64,000 bases of DNA from Pseudoalteromonas sp. T1lg88. GTDB lineage: Bacteria; Pseudomonadota; Gammaproteobacteria; Enterobacterales; Alteromonadaceae. This document shows positions 36,227 through 44,403 of this stretch, in pieces. A program made the translations under genes and the position numbers. The first letter of the stretch is position 1. Each line of letters starts with the position of its first letter. Under the pieces are notes generated by a model. That model was not told the DNA's origin and ran no database searches. It was given only the letters and a program-made list of their open reading frames with translations. Location: contig NZ_PQCF01000006.1 in NCBI RefSeq assembly GCF_002964765.1, positions 1-64,000 of the forward strand. Reading direction: 5' to 3'.

Positions 36227-37321
36227 TTACTTTTTATTATATTGCACACGGTAGATGGCATTGGCGTAATCGTCGGAGACCAGCAGGCTGCCATCGGGCA
36301 TTTGCACCATGGCCACCGGGCGACCATAGGTTTGCTCATTTTCCATAAAGCCGGTGATAAACGGCGTATATCCCGTCACCTTATCACCCTCAATAGTGGC
36401 GACCATCACTCGGTAACCCGCTTTTTTACTGCGGTTCCACGAGCCGTGCTCGGCCACAAATAGCTGATTTTTAAATTTGGCCGGGAACTGCTCACCGGTG
36501 TAGAAATGAATGCCCAACGGCGCCACGTGGGCACCCAAGTTAAGGGCCGGCTGCACATAATCGCTCATGTTTTTGCCCTTGCCGAATTCAGGATCGGCAA
36601 TGGTGCCACCGTGAAAATACGGGAAGCCAAAATGTTGTCCGGGCTCGGTGATCACATTGATCTCACAGGGCGGGATATCATCGCCCATCATGTCGCGGCC
36701 ATTGTCACTAAACCAGAGGTTACCGGTTGTCGGGTGGTAATCAAAACCCACCGAATTACGTACGCCCTTGGCGATGGTGGTCACTTCTTTGCTCTTTAAG
36801 TCTAGCGAATAAAGCAAACCAAATTCCGGGTCTTCGGCGCAGACATTACAAGGCACACCAACAGGAATGATTAAATCACCCTGGGGGGAAAAGCGAATAA
36901 ATTTCCAGCCATGATGGCGCTTATCGGGAAGCTGGTCGAATACCACTTCCATTTCGGCCTTATCCAGCTTGGTGTCTATGTCTTTAAAGCGCACGATGCG
37001 CTCCACTTCGGCGACATATAAATCACCGTCTTTAAAAGCAATCCCTGAAGGTAAATTCAAGCCCTTGGCTATCAATACCTGGCGCTCTGCCCGACCATCT
37101 TTATCCGCATCGATTAACGCGTGTACCTTGCCAGCTTTGCGCGAGCCCGCATAGACGATGCCGCTATCTGATAACGCCAGCTGACGGGCATTATCTACGT
37201 TTAAGGCATATGGCTTGATACTAAAGCCTTCGGGGACCGATAGGCGCTCGGTAATATCCGTGGCCTGGGCACTGCTCACAAAGGCCAAACCCATTAGCGT
37301 GCTTAAAATTTTCTTACCCAT
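36227..37321 (-). CDS. PQQ-dependent sugar (sorbosone-like) dehydrogenase family protein
   Basis: A 364-residue periplasmic protein with a signal peptide (MGKKILSTLMGLAFVSSAQA). It is a beta-propeller-type protein of the glucose/sorbosone dehydrogenase family. Landmarks are GLNLPSGIAFKDGDLYVAE, GVRNSVGFDYHPTTGNLWFSDNGRDMMGDDIPPCEIN, FVAEHGSWNRSKKAGYRV and GRPVAMVQMPDGSLLVSDDYANAIYRV. Such proteins oxidise sugars with PQQ, but many homologues have no tested substrate. It lies between parC and parE in the same direction, 16 bases before parC. A CNVC pair near residue 160 could form a disulfide or bind haem-like ligand; CxxC alone is too short for a haem site. Confidence 0.8.
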   Translation of the reverse strand: MGKKILSTLMGLAFVSSAQATDITERLSVPEGFSIKPYALNVDNARQLALSDSGIVYAGSRKAGKVHALIDADKDGRAERQVLIAKGLNLPSGIAFKDGDLYVAEVERIVRFKDIDTKLDKAEMEVVFDQLPDKRHHGWKFIRFSPQGDLIIPVGVPCNVCAEDPEFGLLYSLDLKSKEVTTIAKGVRNSVGFDYHPTTGNLWFSDNGRDMMGDDIPPCEINVITEPGQHFGFPYFHGGTIADPEFGKGKNMSDYVQPALNLGAHVAPLGIHFYTGEQFPAKFKNQLFVAEHGSWNRSKKAGYRVMVATIEGDKVTGYTPFITGFMENEQTYGRPVAMVQMPDGSLLVSDDYANAIYRVQYNKK

Positions 37322-37405
37322 GGAAACCTCTCTCTGTTTATTGGCGCCGCAGCACGGCGCCCAGATTGCTGTTATCTACAGTTCAACTTCTTACTGTTCG
37401 ACTTT

Positions 37406-39301
37406 TTACAGTTCTACTTCGGCCTTGTCGCCATGGTTTTCCAACCACTGGCGGCGATCGCCTGAGCGCTTTTTCGCCAGCAGCATGTCCATTACTTCTT
37501 CGGTCTGCTCCGGCTCGTCCAAGGTTAACTGCACCAAGCGACGGGTATTGGGATCCATGGTTGTTTCACGCAGTTGCAACGGGTTCATTTCACCCAAACC
37601 TTTAAAGCGCTGCACGTTCACCTTGCCGCGCTTTTTCTCTGCTTCGATACGATCCAGGATCCCGGTTTTTTCATCTTCATCAAGGGCATAGAAGACCTCT
37701 TTACCCACATCGATACGATACAGCGGTGGCATGGCCACATACACATGGCCCTGGCGCACCAGAGATGGGAAATGCTTTACAAACAGCGCACACAGCAAGG
37801 TGGCGATATGCAGTCCGTCGGAGTCCGCATCGGCCAAAATACAGACCTTGCCATAGCGCAGCGAGCTTAAGTCTTCGCTGTCTGGATCTATACCCAGAGC
37901 TACGGAAATATCGTGCACCTCTTGGGATGCCAGTATCTGTCCCGACTCCACTTCCCAGGTGTTCAGTATCTTACCGCGCAGCGGCATGATCGCCTGAAAG
38001 TCTCTATCACGAGCCTGTTTAGCGGAGCCGCCCGCCGAGTCACCTTCCACTAGGAAGATCTCGGTGCGCTCTATCTCGCTGCTGCTACAGTCGGTGAGCT
38101 TACCCGGTAATGCCGGTCCCTGGGTGACCTTTTTACGCACCACTTTTTTCGCCGCGCGCATACGGCGCTGGGCATTACTGATGCATAGCTCGGCCAAGAG
38201 CTCGGCCACGTCTGTATGTTCGTTCAACCACAGGCTAAAGGAGTCTTTTACCACGCCGGAAACAAAGGCCGCACATTGGCGCGACGATAGTTTTTCTTTG
38301 GTTTGCCCAGCAAATTGTGGGTCCTGCATCTTCACCGACAACACGTAGGAACACTTATCCCAGATATCTTCCGGAGTTAGGCGTACGCCTCGTGGTAAAA
38401 GGTTACGAAACTCACAAAACTCGCGCATGGCCTCAAGCAGACCCTGGCGCAAACCATTAACATGAGTACCGCCCTGAGCGGTGGGGATCAGGTTTACATA
38501 ACTTTCGGTAATAGACTCACCGCCTTCCGGCAGCCATAACAAGGCCCAGTCTACCCCTTCTGTATTACCGCTGAATTCACCGGTAAAGGGCTGTTGTGGC
38601 AGGGTTTCATAGCCCTTGGTGGCGTCCTTGATATAGTCCTGAAGGCCAGCCTCGTAGAACCATTCCTGGGTTTCTTTGGTTTGCTTATTAATAAAGCGAA
38701 TGCGCAGACCCGGGCACAGTACCGCCTTGGCCTTAAGCACATGGTTTAATTTGGTCAGTGAGAAGTTGGCCGAGTCGAAATAAGAGGCGTCGGGCCAAAA
38801 GCGCACCGAAGTGCCGGTATTGCGCTTACCCACTGTGCCCGTCACTTGCAGATCTTGTACCTTATCACCATTGGCAAAGGCAATATCATACACCTGGCCA
38901 TCGCGGCGCACCGTGACTTCAACTCGGGTCGATAAGGCGTTCACCACGGAAATACCCACACCGTGCAAACCACCGGAGAACTGGTAGTTTTTATTGGAGA
39001 ATTTACCACCGGCGTGCAACTTGGTGAGGATCAGCTCAACCCCGGGGATCCCTTCTTCTGGGTGAATATCAACCGGCATACCCCGGCCATCATCGATAAC
39101 CTCAAGAGAATTATCTTCATGGAGGATCACATCCACCTTACTGGCATGGCCAGCCAGGGCTTCATCGACACTGTTGTCGATCACTTCTTGGCCCAGGTGA
39201 TTAGGACGGGTGGTATCTGTATACATGCCCGGACGGCGTTTTACCGGATCCAGACCATTTAATACTTCAATTGCTTCGGCGTTATAGTTCTGCTGGCTCA
39301 T
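37406..39301 (-). CDS. parE: DNA topoisomerase IV subunit B
   Basis: A 631-residue GHKL ATPase subunit. N-terminal ATP site: EVIDNSVDEALAG and VIDDGRGMPVDIH, GGLHGVGISVVNALS. TOPRIM domain: VEGDSAGGSAKQ, PLRGKILN and LADADSDGLHI. C-terminus KRSGDRRQWLENHG. It powers strand passage with ParC. Ends 84 bases before the dehydrogenase start. Length equals E. coli ParE (630). Confidence 0.97.
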   Translation of the reverse strand: MSQQNYNAEAIEVLNGLDPVKRRPGMYTDTTRPNHLGQEVIDNSVDEALAGHASKVDVILHEDNSLEVIDDGRGMPVDIHPEEGIPGVELILTKLHAGGKFSNKNYQFSGGLHGVGISVVNALSTRVEVTVRRDGQVYDIAFANGDKVQDLQVTGTVGKRNTGTSVRFWPDASYFDSANFSLTKLNHVLKAKAVLCPGLRIRFINKQTKETQEWFYEAGLQDYIKDATKGYETLPQQPFTGEFSGNTEGVDWALLWLPEGGESITESYVNLIPTAQGGTHVNGLRQGLLEAMREFCEFRNLLPRGVRLTPEDIWDKCSYVLSVKMQDPQFAGQTKEKLSSRQCAAFVSGVVKDSFSLWLNEHTDVAELLAELCISNAQRRMRAAKKVVRKKVTQGPALPGKLTDCSSSEIERTEIFLVEGDSAGGSAKQARDRDFQAIMPLRGKILNTWEVESGQILASQEVHDISVALGIDPDSEDLSSLRYGKVCILADADSDGLHIATLLCALFVKHFPSLVRQGHVYVAMPPLYRIDVGKEVFYALDEDEKTGILDRIEAEKKRGKVNVQRFKGLGEMNPLQLRETTMDPNTRRLVQLTLDEPEQTEEVMDMLLAKKRSGDRRQWLENHGDKAEVEL

Positions 39302-39320
39302 ATTTTTATTCGTTAACAGC

Positions 39321-39890
39321 CTATGTGGTTAGGGTGATATTTAAGAATCGCGTAATGGCGCCAAAATAGCGCTCAAATCCTACAAAGCGGTGCTCGCCGC
39401 CGGGTTCAACAACCTGTTGGCAGGCTTGGTAGTAGTCTACAGCCTGCCTATAGGGTAACACTTCATCACCTTGTTGTTGTAACAAAAACAATAGCTCGGG
39501 GGAAGTTAATTGCTCTAAATAAAGTTCGTCCAGCGCTTGTAAGTGTGTTTTATCCAACTGGTAGTGATAATCCTGATAAGGATTGTATTGCGGCCCTAAA
39601 TACTCACTAAACCGACGCGCCGGGTGCACCGCAGGATTGACCACCACCGCAGGCAAGCCATGAGTTTGCGATAAGTAGGTGGCAAAAAAGCCGCCCAAGG
39701 AGCTGCCAATTAAGGCGGTGTCTTGATCAAGATGCTGTTCAAGCTGAGCGATGGCAGTTTTTGGGTCGTGACTTAAACGTGGCACCAGATATTGTCCGGA
39801 CCAGGTCGCCAGATATTCGCCTAATTGCACCGCCTTTTGCGACAGCTCCGAGCTATTGAAGCCATGGATATAGATTAATTTGCTAGCCAT
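39321..39890 (-). CDS. yqiA: YqiA-family alpha/beta-hydrolase (esterase)
   Basis: A 189-residue enzyme with the YqiA opening LIYIHGFNSS, nucleophile serine in GSSLGGFFATYL (about residue 64), catalytic aspartate in QQQGDEVLPYRQAV, and histidine in GEHRFVGFE. YqiA cleaves short-chain esters in vitro; its physiological role is unknown. It overlaps the cpdA stop by 16 bases and lies 20 bases before parE, the conserved nudF-yqiB-cpdA-yqiA-parE order. Confidence 0.9.
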   Translation of the reverse strand: MASKLIYIHGFNSSELSQKAVQLGEYLATWSGQYLVPRLSHDPKTAIAQLEQHLDQDTALIGSSLGGFFATYLSQTHGLPAVVVNPAVHPARRFSEYLGPQYNPYQDYHYQLDKTHLQALDELYLEQLTSPELLFLLQQQGDEVLPYRQAVDYYQACQQVVEPGGEHRFVGFERYFGAITRFLNITLTT

Positions 39891-40657
39891 ACTACCTGAG
39901 TCTTAAGTAATCCATCCTGCGCCACCCGCAGACGGCGATAGGCCGGCCCCATGCTTTGTTGCTGCCAGTCCTGGGTGTGCTTGGTAAATTGAATCGAGGT
40001 GGCCGGTGTGCCGTATATGGTCACCCCTTCATAAACGCGCTCATACTCGTTATGGGCATGGCCGTGCAACAGGGCCTGAACCTGAGGATACTCGCTGAGT
40101 AACTCCAACAGCTGAGCACCATTTTCCAGGATATGTTTGTCGATATAACCGCGCACCGGCAAGGGATGATGGTGGCCGATTAAAATATGCGGGGCGTCGC
40201 TCTCGGCCAGCGTTTCTTTAATCTCTTGCAGGTGCGACTTGCTCACCCACCCCGCTGGTGTGGTGCCCTTGGTATTGATCAAAAGCAGTTGGGCGTAAGG
40301 GTGATTTATACGCTTACAGGCCTGGATTTGCCCTTGGCTTATGGTGTGCAAATGGGTTAATTCATCGTGATTGCCGGGCACCCAGAATACCGGGCAGGTC
40401 AGTGGGCTCTGTGCCACCAGCTCGGCAAACAATTGATACGACTCAGTTGTATGGTCTTGGGTTAAGTCGCCACCGAAGACCACAAAATCAAATTCCTCTT
40501 CAGCCATGGCCGCCAGGGTTTTCGTCAGATGCTCGGCGCAATTGACATTAAAGTATTCGCCGTTTTTATCGGCAAACACATGGCTGTCGGTAAAGTGACC
40601 GAAATGCAGCGGCTTGGCCGCGCTGATAAGATGTTCTTTAAACCAGATCACTGCCAC
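39875..40657 (-). CDS. cpdA: 3',5'-cyclic AMP phosphodiesterase CpdA
   Basis: A 260-residue class III metallophosphoesterase. All metal motifs are present: TDSHVF (D-x-H), GGDLTQD, GNHDE, GHHHPLP and HGHAHNE. It hydrolyses cAMP and lowers CRP signalling. It overlaps the yqiB gene by 20 bases and yqiA by 16, a tightly coupled operon. Length is near the E. coli protein (275). Confidence 0.93.
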   Translation of the reverse strand: MAVIWFKEHLISAAKPLHFGHFTDSHVFADKNGEYFNVNCAEHLTKTLAAMAEEEFDFVVFGGDLTQDHTTESYQLFAELVAQSPLTCPVFWVPGNHDELTHLHTISQGQIQACKRINHPYAQLLLINTKGTTPAGWVSKSHLQEIKETLAESDAPHILIGHHHPLPVRGYIDKHILENGAQLLELLSEYPQVQALLHGHAHNEYERVYEGVTIYGTPATSIQFTKHTQDWQQQSMGPAYRRLRVAQDGLLKTQVVWLAN

Positions 40658-41093
40658 AATCCCAATCCAATACCGCTTCGCCGTGCGAAATACAAAATGT
40701 CAGCCAGTCGTGTAAAAACGCATTGACCTGATACTTTTCATCTTTTTGATGCATGTTTGCATTGGGGTAGCCATAGGTCGGCTTAATGCGGCTGTGGTAA
40801 TCCGGGTGCACCACTTCGGCCACCCGGGCATCGTGATAGATGCGCACATTCATCGGTGGCGTAAACATACCGGCGATAGCGCCACGCACCTGAGTAATAC
40901 AAATATCCGTGGTGTACTTAGCCGTCTGCTCTATGTCCACTTGGTAGCGCTCATGACGAATATCCAACAAGCGCGACGCACCCCGGCTTTGCTGCTCGGG
41001 GAGTATACGCAGCACATTGGCATAATTGCGCTCACATAGAGTGAGATACTTGGGTAATGATTGTATATACCCGGCTTTTCTTTGTACCGTCAC
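40638..41093 (-). CDS. yqiB: DUF1249 protein YqiB
   Basis: A 151-residue protein of the YqiB family, always found between nudF and cpdA. Its sequence begins QSLPKYLTLCERNYANVLRILPEQ and contains ITQVRGAIAGMFTPPMNVRIYHDARVAEVV. No function is established. Its start overlaps the nudF stop by four bases. Confidence 0.85.
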   Translation of the reverse strand: MTVQRKAGYIQSLPKYLTLCERNYANVLRILPEQQSRGASRLLDIRHERYQVDIEQTAKYTTDICITQVRGAIAGMFTPPMNVRIYHDARVAEVVHPDYHSRIKPTYGYPNANMHQKDEKYQVNAFLHDWLTFCISHGEAVLDWDCGSDLV

Positions 41094-41713
41094 GGTTTAT
41101 TCCACTGCTCTAATATACGTTGCTCATTCAGTGCCAGCCATTGCAGGCTGATCACGGTCGCGGCGTTATCTATTTCACCACTGCTTAAGCGGGCCAGGGC
41201 GTCATCCAGGTCCAACACATGCACCTTGATATCTTCGCCCTCATGATCCAAACCGAAAATTCCGCCGGCTGCACTGAGATCTGTTTGCGCCAAATATAAA
41301 TACAGGCGCTCGCTGGTGCCTCCTGGGCTGGATAAATACGAGAGCATAAATTCCAGTTCGCCAAGCTCCAGTCCGGCTTCTTCCTGTGCTTCTTTGCGCA
41401 CCACGGCTTGATAATCTTCGCTGCCATCGGCCATGCCGGCAATACATTCGAGTAACCAGGGGCTGTCTTTACTGTTCATGGCGGCGATACGGATCTGCTC
41501 AACCAATAGCACCTGACGACTGCGGGGATCATAGGGTAAGACCGCCACCGCATGACCCCGTTCAAATATTTCCCGCTCTATGGTATCGCTGCGACCGCCG
41601 GCAAAGAGGGCATGGTTAAATCGGTACTTATCCACTTTAAAGAAGCCATCGAAGACTCTTTCGGTGCTTTCAATCTGCACGTCCTGGTTTTTAAAACTAC
41701 TGATTTTATTCAT
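41090..41713 (-). CDS. nudF: ADP-ribose pyrophosphatase NudF
   Basis: A 207-residue Nudix hydrolase that splits ADP-ribose. The Nudix box is CIAGMADGSEDYQAVVRKEAQEEAGL, with K in place of the usual R before E-x-x-E-E. The later LSYLSSPGGTSERLYLYLA is the specific NudF signature and GEIDNAATVISLQWL ends the protein as in E. coli. First gene of the operon, divergent from tolC, the order conserved in gammaproteobacteria. Confidence 0.93.
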   Translation of the reverse strand: MNKISSFKNQDVQIESTERVFDGFFKVDKYRFNHALFAGGRSDTIEREIFERGHAVAVLPYDPRSRQVLLVEQIRIAAMNSKDSPWLLECIAGMADGSEDYQAVVRKEAQEEAGLELGELEFMLSYLSSPGGTSERLYLYLAQTDLSAAGGIFGLDHEGEDIKVHVLDLDDALARLSSGEIDNAATVISLQWLALNEQRILEQWNKP

Positions 41714-41896
41714 ATAAAACAGACCGATTACGTTAAGTCACAAAAACAAGAATAAACGATACCGTTTACCCTTCCTCAAAATATAAATTCTGTTACACTT
41801 AAGCATATATTATTTACGCTTTTGCTTTTCAATATCGTGCCCAAACACGATAACATGCAGATAATTCGCAATATATTCCTAAGGACTGTACTGATA

Positions 41897-43258
41897 ATGA
41901 AAAAGACACTGTTAACGACATTGCTAGCGCTTAGCTTTAGCTCTTACAGTCATGCTGAAGACCTGCTCCAGGTTTATCAAATTGCTCTTGAAAATGATCC
42001 CGTGGTTCTTAAAGCCAAGGCCAATGCCGAAGCGCAACAGCATAACACAGACCGTGCCTTAAGCGCCTTGTTGCCGCAAGTCGACTTCTCTATGGGCTAC
42101 AGCAAGACCGACAGTGACGGTTACGATATCGACACAGATTCGGGCCAGTTAATGTCTCTTGATACCGAGCGCGATACTTTTTCTCGTCAGATCAGCCTTA
42201 ACCAAGCCATTTTCAATTTGAATGCATGGCGTTCATTGGATATCGCCGACAAGCAAGCGCTGCAACAGCAAACCGTTTACGACCTGGCACAACAAGCCCT
42301 GATCGTGCGTGTATCGCAAGGCTACTTTAATGTGCTTAGCGCCATCGACACCTTGGAATTTGTGCAAGCGGAAAAACGCGCCATTGAGCGTCAGTTAGAG
42401 CAAACCAAGCAACGTTTTGCCGTGGGTCTTACGGCTATTACCGATGTCCACGAAGCACAGGCACAGTTTGATAACTCGGTAGCCCGTGAAATCGTCGCCA
42501 CCAATGATGTGGAAACAGCCCGTGAGCAACTGCGTGAAATCACAGGTAAATACCATGCCAAACTGGATACTTTAGACACAGAGACCTTCTCGACCGTAAA
42601 GCCAACCAAGCAAAACATCGATTTTGTTGAGCTGGCCAAGCAAAACAACTTAGAGTTACAAGTGTCTAAGGCCACAGTTGATATCGCCAAGCAGCAGATC
42701 GACCTGGCGCAAGCCGGTCACTATCCAACACTGTTTTTGAATGCTTCTTACGGCGATTCATTAACAGATACCGAGATCAACACCATGGGCACCACCTTTA
42801 ACCGTGATCATGTGCCGCGTGAAGATCAAACTACCGTTGGCTTAAGCTTTAACTTACCGCTTTACTCGGGTGGCGCTACAGTTGCATCAACCAAGCAAGC
42901 GCGTTCTCTGTACGTGGCCGCCAGCGAAGACTTAGAGGCGACACTACGTGCGGTAACCCGCTCGACCATCACTTCATACAACCAGGTAGTATCGGATATC
43001 GCCACCTACAAGGCCCTTGAGCAAGCGGTGATCTCGGCGGAAAGTGCATTGCAGGCAACCGAAGCTGGTTTTGAAGTAGGTACTCGTACCATAGTTGACG
43101 TATTGGTCAGCACGCAGAACCTGTACAACGCTAAGCGTAACCTAGCTAACGTGCGTTATCGCTATGTGGTATCAACCCTGGCGCTGAAACAAGCGGCAGG
43201 CACCTTGACGGCGCAAGACTTAGAAGCCATCAATCAGGGCTTAAAAGCACAAAACTAA
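41897..43258 (+). CDS. tolC: Outer-membrane efflux channel TolC
   Basis: A 453-residue protein starting at the ATG at 41897, where the signal peptide MKKTLLTTLLALSFSSYSHA fits; an upstream in-frame TTG is less likely. Two repeats of long coiled helices and beta strands are visible: DLLQVYQIALENDPVV in the first, NNLELQVSKATVDIAKQQIDLAQAGHYP in the second. It forms the trimeric outer-membrane tunnel used by RND pumps and type I secretion. It is divergent from nudF, as in E. coli. Confidence 0.94.
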   Translation: MKKTLLTTLLALSFSSYSHAEDLLQVYQIALENDPVVLKAKANAEAQQHNTDRALSALLPQVDFSMGYSKTDSDGYDIDTDSGQLMSLDTERDTFSRQISLNQAIFNLNAWRSLDIADKQALQQQTVYDLAQQALIVRVSQGYFNVLSAIDTLEFVQAEKRAIERQLEQTKQRFAVGLTAITDVHEAQAQFDNSVAREIVATNDVETAREQLREITGKYHAKLDTLDTETFSTVKPTKQNIDFVELAKQNNLELQVSKATVDIAKQQIDLAQAGHYPTLFLNASYGDSLTDTEINTMGTTFNRDHVPREDQTTVGLSFNLPLYSGGATVASTKQARSLYVAASEDLEATLRAVTRSTITSYNQVVSDIATYKALEQAVISAESALQATEAGFEVGTRTIVDVLVSTQNLYNAKRNLANVRYRYVVSTLALKQAAGTLTAQDLEAINQGLKAQN

Positions 43259-43266
43259 GCCAATAA

Positions 43267-43297
43267 ACAAAGCCAGCCTCAGCGCTGGCTTTGTTTT
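43267..43297 (+). terminator. Rho-independent terminator of tolC
   Basis: ACAAAGCCAGC and GCTGGCTTTGT pair around CTCAGC, followed by TTTTGTC. Confidence 0.85.
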
Positions 43298-43348
43298 GTC
43301 AATTTAACGTATACTGGGCGCCATTCGTCATGATAAATATCAACGCTT

Positions 43349-44275
43349 GTGGTTAACAAAACATCCTTCCAACTGGCTTTTTTTGCCCCAAAATACTGGC
43401 CTAGCTGGCTATCCATTTTCTTGCTTTATACCCTCAGTTGGTTACCCCAATCCTGGCAACTGGCGCTAGGAAGGGCACTTGGCCGCCTGGTTTACCGCTT
43501 AATGAAAAAGCGCCGTAAAATCGCCGAAGTGAATATCGCCCTGTGCTATCCAGAGCTTAGCAGCCAAGAGCAAGCCGCTATGGTGCTTAAAAACATGGAA
43601 AACACTGGCATGGCCATTTTTGAAAGCGCCATGGCCTGGTGGTGGCCCGATTGGCGTATTAAGCGTATTGTTGGCTCAATCACGGGTTTGGAACACATTG
43701 ATAAGGCCAATGCAGAAGGCTGTGGTGTACTACTAATGGCACCGCATTATTTACACCTTGAAATGTCATCTCGGATCATGGGCACACAGCGCCAAGCCGT
43801 TGGCTTTTACCGACCCCATAACAACGCCTTGATGGATTATTTCACCACCAAAGGTCGACTACGCTCAAACAAATATCTAGTTGGTAAGCGTGATATCAAA
43901 GGCCTTTTGAAAGCGCTAAAAGACAAAAATTTCTGTTATTACCTGCCGGACCAAGACTATGGCAGAAAACGCAGCGTTTTTGCCCCATTCTTCGCTGTTG
44001 AACAGGCCGCGAGTACAACAGGGACGCTTATCTTTGCATCTGCGAAATACTGTAAAACACTAAGTATCCACAGCCGTCGTGATGAAAAGGGTAAATATCA
44101 TTTAGGGGTGCAACCTGCGCTTGAGAATTTCCCAAGCGGCGATGAGGTGGCCGATGTCACAGCAGTCAATCAACGTATGGAAGAGGCTATTAATAAAGCG
44201 CCTGAGCAGTATATGTGGCTGCATAGACGCTTTAAGACGCGACCTGATGAGAATTCCCCCTCATATTACCGCTAA
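43349..44275 (+). CDS. lpxL: Lipid A lauroyl acyltransferase of the LpxL (HtrB) type
   Basis: A 308-residue inner-membrane acyltransferase. Landmarks are the N-terminal membrane helix, APHYLHLEMSSRIMG with the H-x4-E catalytic dyad, FYRPHNNALMDYF and PDQDYGRKRSVFAPFF, then PEQYMWLHRRFKTRP at the end, all shared with E. coli LpxL. It adds a secondary acyl chain to Kdo2-lipid IVA. A GTG at 43349 is the start; the only upstream ATG is out of frame. LpxP-type paralogues exist, so L versus P is uncertain. Confidence 0.88.
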   Translation: MVNKTSFQLAFFAPKYWPSWLSIFLLYTLSWLPQSWQLALGRALGRLVYRLMKKRRKIAEVNIALCYPELSSQEQAAMVLKNMENTGMAIFESAMAWWWPDWRIKRIVGSITGLEHIDKANAEGCGVLLMAPHYLHLEMSSRIMGTQRQAVGFYRPHNNALMDYFTTKGRLRSNKYLVGKRDIKGLLKALKDKNFCYYLPDQDYGRKRSVFAPFFAVEQAASTTGTLIFASAKYCKTLSIHSRRDEKGKYHLGVQPALENFPSGDEVADVTAVNQRMEEAINKAPEQYMWLHRRFKTRPDENSPSYYR

Positions 44276-44403
44276 CGATTAACATAAGCTTCGCGTCGAT
44301 GACACCCTTAAGCCAACTTGAATCGGGTGGGCAGAGTCATCGACAACGACTTTGGCGGCTATAGACGGGCAAGTGCTTTAAAACAATTGCCCGCTAAGCC
44401 AGG

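Noticed and set aside
36820..36850. Haem-binding site in the sugar-dehydrogenase family protein
   Set aside because: The protein shows CNVC without the C-x-x-C-H histidine, so it is not a c-type haem site.
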